Assembly (NCBI GenBank): GCA_023458555.1
Contig: JAEWYS010000016.1
Coordinates: forward strand, 1 to 64,000
Origin: Bacteroidota bacterium
GTDB taxonomy: Bacteria > Bacteroidota > Bacteroidia > Cytophagales > Cytophagaceae
Direction: 5' to 3'
Length of the DNA stretch: 64,000 bases
Shown: in pieces, positions 36,086 to 47,402 of the stretch
How positions within the stretch are numbered: position 1 is the stretch's first letter
Layout of the letters: every line of letters begins with the position of its first letter
Translations under genes and position numbers: made by a program
The notes under the pieces: generated by a model
Databases searched by the model: none
What the model was told of the DNA's origin: nothing
The model's input: only the letters and a program-made list of their open reading frames with translations

Positions 36086-36461
36086 GGCCGCTATTTTTTT
36101 AAATAAAAGTGCCAACTTTCCCGCCGGCAGCATAGTTATTACTGTAAGCAGAATAATAAAGTTGGGATGGCTATGGACAGAAATGGAAAGAACAGGGAAA
36201 AGGTTGAAAAGTCAGATCTGGTTGTTAACACGAATGGTCAGTTATGTGAGGTGCTTGATTTAGGAAGTGCGACCTTTGTACATGTTTTTAACTCTTTGAG
36301 AGATGATCCGTGGGTTGGTATTAGCTTTAGCTTTAATCCCAGGTTCATATCCAGGAGTGTTGGCTGGTAGCAAATACTCAGAATATACTGATATATTAAG
36401 AGAGTTAGGTAAGGGAACCAGCTGCAGCAATGTGGTTGGTTTTCTATTAATAAATGTACAT
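36086..36461. other. Region without an assured gene between tsf and the thioesterase
   Basis: The only coding candidate is a 67-codon plus-strand frame from ATG 36167 to TAG 36370 (MDRNGKNREKVEKSDLVVN...). It has a beta-rich look in the middle (LVVNTNGQLCEVLDLGSATF), but no family match and no promoter or ribosome-binding signal. Overlapping frames in other phases look non-coding. It could be a small gene, a truncated remnant, or chance. Confidence 0.25.
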
Positions 36462-36860
36462 CTAAACAATTTGTACGGGACGTTTCATGTCATCAACCGC
36501 TACCAGAGTAAAGATTCCTTCTACGGCTTTTTGACGGGTTTCGCAATACATCTCTTCCACATAGATGGATACATTGATCTTGATGCTGCTATTCCCGACA
36601 TGAGCTACTTCACCTACAATTTCAATAATCGTTCCGGAGGGAATAGGGCATTTGAAGTCAATTTTGTCCGATGAAACCGTAACATATTTTTGTCTGCTAT
36701 AACGTGTGGCAGTTATGAAGGCAACTTCGTCCATATACGAAAGGGCCATGCCACCAAAGAGTGTATCATAATGATTGACAAGATTGGGGAAGATCGCTTT
36801 GAATTGGGAAGTCTGGGCCAATTTTATTCGTTCTTGTGGAGAGTGCATACATTCCGGCAT
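36462..36860 (-). CDS. Acyl-CoA thioesterase (YciA-like hotdog fold)
   Basis: About 132 residues from ATG 36860; a further ATG at 36848 and a TTG at 36872 are alternatives. Motifs: 'FPNLVNHYDTLFGGMALSYMDEVAF', which is the hotdog N-terminus with the catalytic Asp of the YciA/BACH group, 'TVSSDKIDFKCPIPSGTIIEI' and 'VEEMYCETRQKAVEGIFTLVAV'. Known relatives hydrolyse acyl-CoA thioesters, including short to long chains. Cytoplasmic. It follows the coiled-coil gene on the minus strand, with a large hairpin between them. Confidence 0.85.
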   Translation of the reverse strand: MPECMHSPQERIKLAQTSQFKAIFPNLVNHYDTLFGGMALSYMDEVAFITATRYSRQKYVTVSSDKIDFKCPIPSGTIIEIVGEVAHVGNSSIKINVSIYVEEMYCETRQKAVEGIFTLVAVDDMKRPVQIV

Positions 36861-36909
36861 AATTGCGGGCAAGTTAGCGGATATTTTTCAAAAATCCTTC
36901 AGACCAGTG

Positions 36910-36958
36910 CTATGGTTTGAGGGATATTGCCGGCCAATATCCCTCTATTAATCCATAG
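36910..36958 (-). terminator. Large hairpin between the coiled-coil and thioesterase genes
   Basis: GAGGGATATTG (36919-36929) pairs perfectly with CAATATCCCTC (36935-36945) around CCGGC. An outer CTATGG (36910-36915) and CCATAG (36953-36958) can also pair. It lies just after the minus-strand gene ending at 36965. There is no T-run, so it may be a processing or stability element rather than a classical terminator. Confidence 0.5.
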
Positions 36959-36964
36959 GTCGGT

Positions 36965-37276
36965 TTATTTTTTTTGTTTGTTAAGCTTTCTTTCTTTTTT
37001 TGCCAGCTTTTGCTGTTGTTGGTTGAGCTTTTCCTTTTCATTGGCCAGCTTCATTGCCTTGCGCAACATCTTCTGTTCTTTTTTCAGATCCTGTGCCTGC
37101 TTGTCCAGGCGTTTTTGCTTACGCTTCATTTCCTTACTGTCGCCCAGATTACCGGGGTTTGTCAGAATCTCTTTATGGCTGGTTAGCAGATCGGAGGAAA
37201 AATGTTCTGCTCTGATCGTGTTAGCTGATACAAATGATAAAACAGTGACCAGCATAAGGATTGAAAGTTTCTTCAT
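36965..37276 (-). CDS. Small exported coiled-coil protein, function unknown
   Basis: 103 residues. A signal peptide (about 1-23, ending near 'ANTIRAE') is followed by a short linker and, from about residue 48 to the end, an uninterrupted lysine/glutamine/glutamate-rich helix (KRKQKRLDKQAQDLKKEQK and onwards) with heptad-like spacing. It is probably periplasmic and strongly basic. No known family recognised. Similar small Lys/Gln-rich periplasmic proteins are common in Bacteroidota genomes; partner unknown. Confidence 0.7.
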   Translation of the reverse strand: MKKLSILMLVTVLSFVSANTIRAEHFSSDLLTSHKEILTNPGNLGDSKEMKRKQKRLDKQAQDLKKEQKMLRKAMKLANEKEKLNQQQQKLAKKERKLNKQKK

Positions 37277-37380
37277 GATTGAATAAGTTTATTTTGACTT
37301 ATCAATCAATAATATTTTCTGAAAGTTCTTTGGAGCTTGGGGAAGGTAACTGAAAGGATGTAATATTTTGAATGGAATTA

Positions 37381-39231
37381 TCAGCTTAAGAATGATTTCA
37401 GATTATTAAAAGTTTGTTGATTATTGGTTTCATCATTAATGAGATCGTTCAGGCGGAATGCGGCACTTATTAATCCCAAATGACTGAACGCCTGTGGGTA
37501 ATTTCCAAGGTGTTCTCCTTGGGCTCCGATCTGCTCAGAATAAAGTCCGACATGGTTAGCATATCCAAGCATTTTCTCAAAAATAAATCTGGCTTTTTGA
37601 AGCTCACCGGCCAGCGCCAGATTTTCTACATACCAGAATGTGCACATTGAAAATGTTCCCTCGTTGCCCTTCATCCCATCTGGGGCAGCGTCTTCCTGGC
37701 TATATCTGTATACAAGGGAATCGCTGACCAGTTCTTTTTCTACCCTTTCCAGCGTAGAGAGCCATTTAGGATCTTTAGGTCCTATAAAGTGAACGAGAGG
37801 CATTAACAGCACAGAAGCGTCTACCGCCACTCCGCCTTTATATTGTACAAAAGATTTTTTATCCTCACTCCAGAAATTGTCATGTATATCATGGAAAATT
37901 TTGTTACGCTCATGCCACCAGCGGGAATTGAGCGGAAAAGATCGGTTCTGCGATAGCTTTATTCCCCGATCGAATGCGACCCAGCACATTAACCGTGAGA
38001 ACAGGAACTCCTGTTTACCCGCTCTCACCTCCCAGATACTCTCATCTTTCTGTTCCCAGTTATCACACAGCCAGTTCAGGTGTTCGGTAAGTTTTAGCCA
38101 GAAATTGTAAGAAATAGATTCTCCATATTTATCATATAGGTATACACAGTTCATCAGCTCTCCATATATATCCAGCTGACATTGTTTATGGGCTTTATTA
38201 CCTATGCGAACTGGTTTGCTGCCCCGGTAACCTTCGAAATGACTGAGGGTGGCTTCTTCAAGATCGTCTTTCCCGGATATTGAATACATCAGATGCAGCT
38301 TATCTGAATTGGGGTGTTGAAGACATTTATATTCAATCCATTCAATAAACTTCGTTGCCTCTTTTCTATATCCCAGTTTTAGTAAAACATACATTGAAAA
38401 GGCAGAATCTCTTATCCAGGTGTATCTGTAGTCCCAGTTTCGTTCTCCGCCGTGCAGTTCAGGAAGGCCGAAAGTAGGAGAAGCAACCATTGAACCATGA
38501 TTTAATGAAGTCAATAGCTTAAGTATTAATGCCGAACGGTTTACGCTTTCCCGCCAGCGCCCGAAATAATTGCATGAATCGAGCCAGTGCCGCCAGTAGT
38601 TTATATCATCGACCAGCGTGTCGTTAACAAACGTTTCAATATCGGAGATCTCTTTATCACCTGGATATAACTGAAGAATAAAATGAACGCTTTCCCCGGC
38701 GTTCAGAGTGAATGTGGCGACTGCGTCTTTATCTTCAGTTTCAATAGTGACTTCACTTAAAAGATCAATTTTAAGTGCATGTTTTTTGTCCCGGCAGATA
38801 AAGCGTATACCTTTATCAATCTTTTTGGTTTCATGGGAAGTCTGGCCATAATTGAATCTTGGCTTACATTCCATTTTAAACTCAATTTTTCCCCTGATAG
38901 CGCTTACTCTCCGAACCAGATTTTTGCCTTTATCCAGATCTTCTACAGGCATATAGTCTATAACTTCCCCAACACTATGCTTTCCCAGAAACCTGGTTAA
39001 AAGAACATTGGTATCGGGGAAATACATTTGCCTGTGGTTATTGTTTTCTGTAGTCGGAGATATTTTGAAATATCCTCCTTTTTCTCTGTCCAGAAGGGCA
39101 GCAAATAGGGAGGGCGAGTCAAATTCAGGAAAGCAGAGAAAGTCAATTGAGCCGCATATGGAGACTAGCGCCACTGTAACCAGATCTCCTATGACTCCAT
39201 AGTTTTCAAGTGGTTGATATGTATTTTTCAC
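37381..39231 (-). CDS. Glycoside hydrolase family 15 (glucoamylase/trehalase-like)
   Basis: 616 residues, no signal peptide. The N-terminal beta domain (about 1-220) begins 'YQPLENYGVIGDLVTVALVS'. The (alpha/alpha)6 catalytic domain follows, with the GH15 signature 'GERNWDYRYTWIRDSAFSMYVL', 'GNKAHKQCQLDIYGELMNCVYLY' and 'KGNEGTFSMCTFWYVENLALAGE'. The last probably holds a catalytic Glu. Bacterial cytoplasmic GH15 enzymes of this layout hydrolyse alpha-glucosides such as trehalose or short malto-oligosaccharides. Four bases separate it from the upstream cyclase gene, so the two are probably co-transcribed. Confidence 0.9.
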   Translation of the reverse strand: MKNTYQPLENYGVIGDLVTVALVSICGSIDFLCFPEFDSPSLFAALLDREKGGYFKISPTTENNNHRQMYFPDTNVLLTRFLGKHSVGEVIDYMPVEDLDKGKNLVRRVSAIRGKIEFKMECKPRFNYGQTSHETKKIDKGIRFICRDKKHALKIDLLSEVTIETEDKDAVATFTLNAGESVHFILQLYPGDKEISDIETFVNDTLVDDINYWRHWLDSCNYFGRWRESVNRSALILKLLTSLNHGSMVASPTFGLPELHGGERNWDYRYTWIRDSAFSMYVLLKLGYRKEATKFIEWIEYKCLQHPNSDKLHLMYSISGKDDLEEATLSHFEGYRGSKPVRIGNKAHKQCQLDIYGELMNCVYLYDKYGESISYNFWLKLTEHLNWLCDNWEQKDESIWEVRAGKQEFLFSRLMCWVAFDRGIKLSQNRSFPLNSRWWHERNKIFHDIHDNFWSEDKKSFVQYKGGVAVDASVLLMPLVHFIGPKDPKWLSTLERVEKELVSDSLVYRYSQEDAAPDGMKGNEGTFSMCTFWYVENLALAGELQKARFIFEKMLGYANHVGLYSEQIGAQGEHLGNYPQAFSHLGLISAAFRLNDLINDETNNQQTFNNLKSFLS

Positions 39232-39235
39232 GTTA

Positions 39236-39913
39236 TCAGCAGGCTCTTAGTACAGCTCTGGCCGGGGCTCCGTCGGCTCCGAGTATGTTTAGCGGAAGAC
39301 AGTAAAGTTCATAATTCCCGGCAATAGCTTCTGAGAGATTCAGGCCCTCAATTATACATATGCCTGCTTCATATAAAATTGAATGCACTAGTTTATAATT
39401 GCCTCTGTTTCCAGTGCTTATATAGTCAATGCCAACTGTTTTTACTCCCAGAGCTGCCAGATACTGTGCAGCTTGGGTGCTTAAATAGATAAAATCCCGC
39501 TTGAAATTTTTACTCGTCCAGTCTACAGCAGAATTTGAGGTTTTAAAGATAATTCTTTCGCCTTCGCCAATCTTGTAAGCCTCAAGCTGTTCTTTTCGGA
39601 TACTTTTCTGACCGTTTAGTTCAATAACCCTGCAAGGACCTATAACACAGTCAAAGTCCAGAGCGCTGATATCGTTGCCATTTTTAAATATATGCCTGGG
39701 AGCGTCGATATGTGTACCTGAATGTACCGGCATGGAAAAGGTAGTGACGTTGACGTCATCCCCTTTGTGTAGATCCTGAAACTTATGTACAGATACGTGA
39801 GGCAAACCAGGCCATCCGGTCATACTATCATGAATCGGGGCCGAAATATCTATATATTTTGTCTTGGATGGTTGCGCTAATGCTTCATTATAAATAGTCC
39901 CTGGTTGCTGCAT
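39236..39913 (-). CDS. Cyclase-family (kynurenine formamidase-like) hydrolase
   Basis: 225 residues. The family motif with metal-binding residues 'MPVHSGTHIDAPRHI' is present, and 'YIDISAPIHDSMTGWPG' precedes it. Later come 'GVKTVGIDYISTGN' and 'HSILYEAGICIIEGLNL', as in the KynB/Cyclase fold. Known members hydrolyse N-formylkynurenine or act on other small amides or lactones with a metal. No tryptophan catabolic genes are nearby, so the substrate remains open. It precedes the GH15 gene in the same direction. Confidence 0.85.
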   Translation of the reverse strand: MQQPGTIYNEALAQPSKTKYIDISAPIHDSMTGWPGLPHVSVHKFQDLHKGDDVNVTTFSMPVHSGTHIDAPRHIFKNGNDISALDFDCVIGPCRVIELNGQKSIRKEQLEAYKIGEGERIIFKTSNSAVDWTSKNFKRDFIYLSTQAAQYLAALGVKTVGIDYISTGNRGNYKLVHSILYEAGICIIEGLNLSEAIAGNYELYCLPLNILGADGAPARAVLRAC

Positions 39914-39975
39914 GATTAGTAACCTCCCATGGATAAAAGTGAAATGGACAAGTTGCGAAAGTTGATGGTGTAAGG

Positions 39976-40140
39976 TTAATTGACTTTGAGCGTGCGTTTT
40001 GGGGCACCTGATTGTTTCGGCTCGGCTTTTACAGTATTATTAGTTGCCAGAGGTCTGGCACTGGGTCTGTGTGGTCTTGAGTTGCCATATGTGCCTTTGG
40101 CTATTTTACCTCTGGTGGTTTTTATATCTCCTTTTCCCAT
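39976..40140 (-). CDS. 30S ribosomal protein THX (bS31)
   Basis: 54 residues from the internal ATG at 40140; a longer reading from 40221 adds a non-family leader. The sequence 'MGKGDIKTTRGKIAKGTYGNSRPH' (given in two overlapping parts, MGKGDIKTTRGKIAKG and KIAKGTYGNSRPH) is the THX hallmark. The rest is a short basic tail. THX fits into a cavity at the top of the 30S head and stabilises it. It is widespread in Bacteroidota. It stands alone, 62 bases upstream of the cyclase gene on the same strand. Confidence 0.88.
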   Translation of the reverse strand: MGKGDIKTTRGKIAKGTYGNSRPHRPSARPLATNNTVKAEPKQSGAPKRTLKVN

Positions 40141-40327
40141 ACCTGATTTAGTTAAATAGTAGATTTTATATAAATTAATAATCAATATATTGGCAAAATG
40201 TTTGCCCGGGTGTTCTGACATATTTCCGGACTTTTCATACTGAACTTCCTATATTTGTAGATGCATTTTAAAAATCGGGAAATATAGCCTGGGTCTTTCC
40301 TGATTGTTAACTGAGATAGATATAGCA

Positions 40328-41899
40328 ATGATAAAAGAGGTTGATATTGAGGTTGAACCATCCATAGGGTTTGACGAAGAAAAATTCAGAACATATGTAT
40401 TGAACAAGCTGTCCCTGCCTGATCAGCCTTCTATTGTTGTTGAAATGCTCAGAAGATCCGTGGATGCCAGAGGACGTCAGGTAAAAATTGTGGTAAAGGC
40501 AAGGATAGCCGTAGATGAACTGCTGCCTGATCAGCAGTTGAAACTGCAATATCAGTTTGTTGGTAACAGGCCATCTGTGGTGGTGGTAGGGGCGGGCCCT
40601 GCCGGCTTATTTGCAGCTTTGAGGCTCATCGAGCTAGGATATAAGCCCATTGTTCTGGAAAGGGGCAAAGATGTGCAGACCCGGCGCAGAGATCTGGCAG
40701 CAATTAATAAAGATCACATTGTTAACCCTGAATCAAATTATTGTTTTGGAGAAGGAGGAGCAGGAACATATTCGGATGGGAAACTCTATACACGATCTAA
40801 GAAAAGAGGAGATGTTAACCGGATTCTGGAGATACTGGTAGCTCATGGTGCAGGTCGTGAAATTCTTATCGATGCACATCCGCACATTGGAACAAACAAG
40901 TTACCCAAAATTGTAGCTGCCCTGAGGAGCCAGATTACAGATTGCGGAGGCGAAGTCCATTTTAATGCCAAAGTAACAGATCTGATTATTGACAGAGAGG
41001 AAATCCTCGGAGTGCATGTTCAGAATGGAGATCAGGTCAGAGGAATGGGGGTAATTCTGGCAACTGGTCATTCTGCCAGAGATATTTTTTATTTACTCCA
41101 CAATAAGAATGTCAGAATTGAGGCTAAACCATTTGCTATGGGAGTCAGGATAGAGCACCAGCAGACATTAATTGATAAAATACAGTACAAATGTGAGGAT
41201 AGAGGGGAGTTTTTACCGGCCTCGTCTTATTCACTTGTTAGTCAGGTGGATTATAAGGGGATAGAAAGAGGAGTTTTTTCATTCTGTATGTGTCCTGGCG
41301 GTTTTATAGTTCCAGCTGCAACTGCTCAGGAGGAAGTGGTTGTAAACGGGATGTCTCCGAGCCGAAGGGATAGCAAATTCTCCAATTCTGGAATTGTAGT
41401 GGCAATTAATCTGGAAGATTTGGGAGATTATCATAAATACGGAGTTTTTGCCGGGTTGGAATTGCAGAAAACAATTGAACGAAATGCATGGATTGCAGGA
41501 GGAAAAACGCAGAAGGCTCCTGCTCAGCGTATGCTGGATTTTGTAAACAGGAAAACCTCCGGAACACTACCTGAGACTTCTTATCAGCCGGGACTCACTT
41601 CTGTTAGCATGGATGAGGTCCTTGTGCCTTCTATAGCCAATCGTCTGAGAGAGGGGTTCAGACTTTTTGGAGCTAAAATGAAAGGGTATCTTACAAATGA
41701 TGCGCAGATCGTCGGGGTGGAAAGCAGAACCTCCAGTCCGGTTACTATACCCAGAAACAAAGAAACGCTGGAGCATGTGGAAATAAAACGTCTGTTTCCC
41801 TGCGGAGAAGGAGCAGGTTACGCCGGAGGAATTGTATCAGCAGCAATTGACGGAGAAAAATGCGCCGAAGCTTTTGCCCGTCTTTATAAGGGGAATTAA
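40328..41899 (+). CDS. FAD-dependent dehydrogenase (COG2509-type)
   Basis: 523 residues from ATG 40328. A small N-terminal domain (about 1-80) precedes the dinucleotide-binding motif 'VVVVGAGPAGLFAALRLIELG'. After it come 'CFGEGGAGTYSDGKLYTR', the family hallmark, then 'HPHIGTNKLPKIV', 'GVILATGHSARDIFYLL', 'CPGGFIVPAA' and a C-terminal FAD-contact region 'PCGEGAGYAGGIVSAAIDG'. Members are soluble flavoproteins whose substrate is not established. A TATATTTG (-7-like) at 40250-40257 may drive it. The next gene starts 27 bases downstream. Confidence 0.88.
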   Translation: MIKEVDIEVEPSIGFDEEKFRTYVLNKLSLPDQPSIVVEMLRRSVDARGRQVKIVVKARIAVDELLPDQQLKLQYQFVGNRPSVVVVGAGPAGLFAALRLIELGYKPIVLERGKDVQTRRRDLAAINKDHIVNPESNYCFGEGGAGTYSDGKLYTRSKKRGDVNRILEILVAHGAGREILIDAHPHIGTNKLPKIVAALRSQITDCGGEVHFNAKVTDLIIDREEILGVHVQNGDQVRGMGVILATGHSARDIFYLLHNKNVRIEAKPFAMGVRIEHQQTLIDKIQYKCEDRGEFLPASSYSLVSQVDYKGIERGVFSFCMCPGGFIVPAATAQEEVVVNGMSPSRRDSKFSNSGIVVAINLEDLGDYHKYGVFAGLELQKTIERNAWIAGGKTQKAPAQRMLDFVNRKTSGTLPETSYQPGLTSVSMDEVLVPSIANRLREGFRLFGAKMKGYLTNDAQIVGVESRTSSPVTIPRNKETLEHVEIKRLFPCGEGAGYAGGIVSAAIDGEKCAEAFARLYKGN

Positions 41900-41926
41900 T
41901 AACATTTATTCATTGTTGTTTGTTTA

Positions 41927-42286
41927 ATGAAGAAGACAATAATACTAGGAGCTACACCAGACTCCTCCAGATATGCATACAAAGCGGCCCATATGCTTGT
42001 AAGACACGGCCATGATATTGTGCCAGTAGGTTTGAAGAAAGGCGAAGTTGCCGGAAAACCGATCCGGAATGATTTCCCGCTGGAGGATAATATTGATACT
42101 GTCACTTTGTATGTCGGGGCACAAAACCTACCGCCGTTGTTTGATTATATTATGAAGGTAAAGCCTAAACGCATCATTTTTAATCCGGGTACAGAAAATC
42201 AGGATCTGATCGAGCTTGCTGTGGAAAACGGTATCGAACCCGTGCTTGGCTGTACGCTTGTTATGCTTGCCTCCGGGGAGTACTAG
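41927..42286 (+). CDS. CoA-binding domain protein (YccU-like)
   Basis: 119 residues, a single Rossmann-type CoA_binding_2 domain: 'MKKTIILGATPDSSRYAYKAAHML', 'DIVPVGLKKGEVAGKPI', and 'FNPGTENQDLIELAVENGIEPVLGCTLVML'. Members are small cytoplasmic proteins that bind CoA or a related nucleotide; the physiological role is not settled. Co-directional with the FAD gene and possibly in one transcript with it. Confidence 0.9.
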   Translation: MKKTIILGATPDSSRYAYKAAHMLVRHGHDIVPVGLKKGEVAGKPIRNDFPLEDNIDTVTLYVGAQNLPPLFDYIMKVKPKRIIFNPGTENQDLIELAVENGIEPVLGCTLVMLASGEY

Positions 42287-42332
42287 CGTATCTTTGGTAA
42301 GATTATAGCCGGTGCTCGGTGGCAGTTTTTGA

Positions 42333-44378
<2,046 letters not shown>

Positions 44379-44414
44379 AGTCTTAGAACAAGGGAATAGG
44401 GGGAGGACAATTTT

Positions 44415-46598
44415 GTGAACTCATTTGTTAATTTTTTTCAAAGATTGGGCTCTCCTTTCGGAATGAAAGGCGGTGATGCCAGGAAGAGTATGCTTATGTT
44501 GTTTAAGCCTAAAAAAGCGATAAAACACAGTGATTATATTTCCAGAGATCTGAGCTGGGTCAAATTTAATTACCGTGTGCTTGACCAGGCAAAGAATCCT
44601 AAAAGGACTATTTTTGACCGACTGAAATTTCTGGCCATTACCAGCTCGAACCTGGATGAGTTTTTCCAGATAAGAGTCGGAAGCTTGTATAACTATATTG
44701 ATTACGGCAAAGAACGATTTGATTTTTCCGGCCTGAGGGAAGTGCCTTTTCGTAAAAACCTGCTGAAAGAAGTTCAGCGGTTTTTTAAAGATCAGGAAGA
44801 TTGCTTTATGAACGAACTGGAGCCTGGTTTTGAGCATAACGGGTTTCAGATTGCTGATATTGAGCGGCTCGATGATAAGGAGTTGAAAAAAGTTGAGGAG
44901 TATTTTGAGGATACTATATTCCCGATGCTTACCCCAATGGTCTATGACAGCTACCATTCTTTTCCGATGCTTATGAATAAGCTGCTCATATTTGGAGTAG
45001 TTACTCATATGCCGGAAGCCGGAAAAGACTCGAAAAGGTTAAGCTTTGTCCAGATTCCCCAAAATCTTCCCCGGTTTTTTGAAATTCGCAGAAATGAGCA
45101 GATTCTTTTTGTACCGATCGAACAGATTATCCGCTGGAAGATAAATGAGCTATACCGAAATATAGAGATTCTGTCTGTCAACTTATTTCGTATTACCCGT
45201 AATGGAGATTTTTCCCTCGATGAAACCGAGGAAATGGATGTGAAATTTGTAGAAGAGGTACAGCGGAAATTGAAATCCAGAAAGTCTGGCAGAGTGGTCA
45301 GGGTTGAAATAGAAGCAAATTATTCCAGCTGGATGATGAAAGTTCTGGTTGATCGCTGGGATATAGACCATAATAACATATTTGTTATTTCCCGTCTCAT
45401 TGATTATACCGCGTTATGGCAGATTGTAAGAAACAAGGAATTCCGTCAGGCTATTCCGACTCTTCCACAACCTGTCAATCCTCTGGTATTCCCGGAGAGT
45501 GAAGAAGTCGATATGTTTACTTTTCTGAAACATAATGACATTCTTCTTCATCAGCCATATAATCGTCTTGATCCGGTAATTGATCTGCTGGAAAAAGCAG
45601 CATCAGACCCGTCAGTGCTTGCCATCAAAATCACTATTTACCGGCTTGCAAAAGATTCCCGTATTACTTCTGCCTTATTTAAGGCCGCGGAAAACGGCAA
45701 GCATGTGTCTGTTCTATTTGAGGTAAAGGCACGCTTTGATGAAGAGAATAATATTAATGAGGCGCTGAGACTACAGAAAGCCGGATGTTTTGTAATATAT
45801 GGCATCAGTAATCTGAAAACTCATACCAAGTTACTGATGATTGTGCGCAAGGAGGAAGATAAGGTCACACGATATGTACATATGTCCAGTGGTAACTATA
45901 ATGAAGATACTGCAAAACTATATACAGACATTAGCCTTTTAAGTTCCAATGAAGCTTATGCAACTGATATAAATGAGTTTTTCAATGTAATTACCGGGCA
46001 CTCGATGCCAAGAGTATATACCAATCTGATTACTGCTCCCGGTGATATGCGCAAACAACTGATTGAGCTTATCGATCGGGAAGCTGAAAATGCTCAGGAA
46101 GGCAGGCCGTCGGGAATCGTGATAAAGCTCAATTCACTTCAGGATAAGGAAATTATTGATGCGTTTTATCGTGCCTCAAAGGCAGGTGTTCCCATAAAAA
46201 TGATTGTACGGGGTATCTGCTGTCTGAAAGCCGGAAAAACAGGCCTGAGTGAGAATATCATGGTAAAATCCATTGTGGGAGATTTTCTGGAGCACTCCCG
46301 GATTTTTTATTTTCACAATGCCGGAGATCCCAAAGTATACGGTGGAAGTGCGGATCTTATGATGCGTAGCTTTGACCGGAGAATTGAATCATTGTTTCTG
46401 ATACTGGATCCTTTGCTTAAAAAGCAGGTCATCAATATTCTTGTGTACAATCTGAGGGATAATGTAAACAGTTATGTTATGAATGAGGATGGAGAATATG
46501 TAAAAATATCACCGGAAAACGGGCAGGAACTATTCAATATTCATAAAGAGTTCTTCAAAATCTCCCGGGAGATAGTGGAAAAAGCCAGATTATTCTGA
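44415..46598 (+). CDS. ppk1: Polyphosphate kinase 1
   Basis: 727 residues from a GTG; an ATG at 44463 gives 711 and is equally plausible. N-terminal domain 'RDLSWVKFNYRVLDQAKN' and 'ITSSNLDEFFQIRVGSL'. The catalytic domains have H470 in 'LKTHTKLLMIVRKEE' (phospho-His site), 'YVHMSSGNYNEDTAKLYTDISLL' and a second conserved His, H627, in 'DFLEHSRIFYF'. PPK1 reversibly transfers the gamma phosphate of ATP to polyphosphate. It follows gyrB by 36 bases. Its 3' end overlaps the convergent DUF502 gene by nine bases. Confidence 0.95.
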   Translation: MNSFVNFFQRLGSPFGMKGGDARKSMLMLFKPKKAIKHSDYISRDLSWVKFNYRVLDQAKNPKRTIFDRLKFLAITSSNLDEFFQIRVGSLYNYIDYGKERFDFSGLREVPFRKNLLKEVQRFFKDQEDCFMNELEPGFEHNGFQIADIERLDDKELKKVEEYFEDTIFPMLTPMVYDSYHSFPMLMNKLLIFGVVTHMPEAGKDSKRLSFVQIPQNLPRFFEIRRNEQILFVPIEQIIRWKINELYRNIEILSVNLFRITRNGDFSLDETEEMDVKFVEEVQRKLKSRKSGRVVRVEIEANYSSWMMKVLVDRWDIDHNNIFVISRLIDYTALWQIVRNKEFRQAIPTLPQPVNPLVFPESEEVDMFTFLKHNDILLHQPYNRLDPVIDLLEKAASDPSVLAIKITIYRLAKDSRITSALFKAAENGKHVSVLFEVKARFDEENNINEALRLQKAGCFVIYGISNLKTHTKLLMIVRKEEDKVTRYVHMSSGNYNEDTAKLYTDISLLSSNEAYATDINEFFNVITGHSMPRVYTNLITAPGDMRKQLIELIDREAENAQEGRPSGIVIKLNSLQDKEIIDAFYRASKAGVPIKMIVRGICCLKAGKTGLSENIMVKSIVGDFLEHSRIFYFHNAGDPKVYGGSADLMMRSFDRRIESLFLILDPLLKKQVINILVYNLRDNVNSYVMNEDGEYVKISPENGQELFNIHKEFFKISREIVEKARLF

Positions 46599-47189
46599 TT
46601 GCACCTGTCGTGAAGTAGCCACTTCGTCAAAGTTTAACCCGGTAACACCCCCTGAAACGATAAATTTCATAATTTCTGAGCTTGGGGCTTTTATGATGGT
46701 TATATGCTCTTTGGGAACGATTACCAGATTCCCGGAAATATTGTAAGAGTGTGGAAAATAAACCGCAGCTTTGTCCTGCAGATGCAAAATATCAAGATCA
46801 TTCTGGGTAATAAATCCTAAGCGCTGGATATTAAAGTCCTTATTGATTTTCACAAGGACGGGCTGATTAAATTTTTTCTTTTCCCCGATAAAAGCATTGA
46901 TTACATCTTTTGAAGATGAATATATGAGATTGATCAGGGGAATCTTGTAAAGAGAGTTTTCTATTAGAGAGAATGCCGGCTTGGCAATTAAAGTTGAGCC
47001 AAGATAGCCTACTAAAACAGTTATCCCGATAAAAATGAGCAAACCGATACCGGGATAAAGATCAAGATTAAACAGATCTGGTATCAGATTATCAATCGCT
47101 TTCACAATTATATAAATTGTATAGGCCGTAATTCCAAAAGGAATTACGAAAAGCAGTCCGTTGAAAAAGAATCTCAGGAATTGTTTCAT
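46590..47189 (-). CDS. DUF502 membrane protein (COG2928)
   Basis: About 199 residues from ATG 47189; an upstream ATG at 47237 would add 16 residues. Two N-terminal transmembrane segments (FFFNGLLFVIPFGITAYTIYII and IGLLIFIGITVLVGYLGSTLI) precede a soluble domain with 'IPLINLIYSSSKDVINAF' and 'AAVYFPHSYNISGNLVIVP', the DUF502 hallmarks. Function unknown; plant relatives (LIKE COV) affect vascular patterning, which does not inform its role here. Convergent with ppk1, with overlapping ends. Confidence 0.85.
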   Translation of the reverse strand: MKQFLRFFFNGLLFVIPFGITAYTIYIIVKAIDNLIPDLFNLDLYPGIGLLIFIGITVLVGYLGSTLIAKPAFSLIENSLYKIPLINLIYSSSKDVINAFIGEKKKFNQPVLVKINKDFNIQRLGFITQNDLDILHLQDKAAVYFPHSYNISGNLVIVPKEHITIIKAPSSEIMKFIVSGGVTGLNFDEVATSRQVQSE

Positions 47190-47402
47190 AGTATTGGCTT
47201 CGAAGCGATGAAATACAAATTTATACGTATTTTCCATCTAATAGAGCAAAATCAATGGAAAAATATTGAAATCGTCCGGATACGCAGCTGCTGCTATTTA
47301 AGTGCTTATGTTGCTTATTTTTCAGTGATACAGCCTGTTGTGTTTTGTTGATAACAAATGAGAATTTGGCAGGGTTAGTTTTTATATCGACCAGATTTTA
47401 CT

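Noticed and set aside
36330..36370. tRNA-like T-arm (GGTTCATATCC) near 36345
   Set aside because: The surrounding bases cannot form acceptor or anticodon stems.
36303..36674. 123-codon plus-strand frame over the thioesterase region
   Set aside because: Its second half overlaps the minus-strand thioesterase, which has clear family motifs. The first half begins with a chance hydrophobic stretch.
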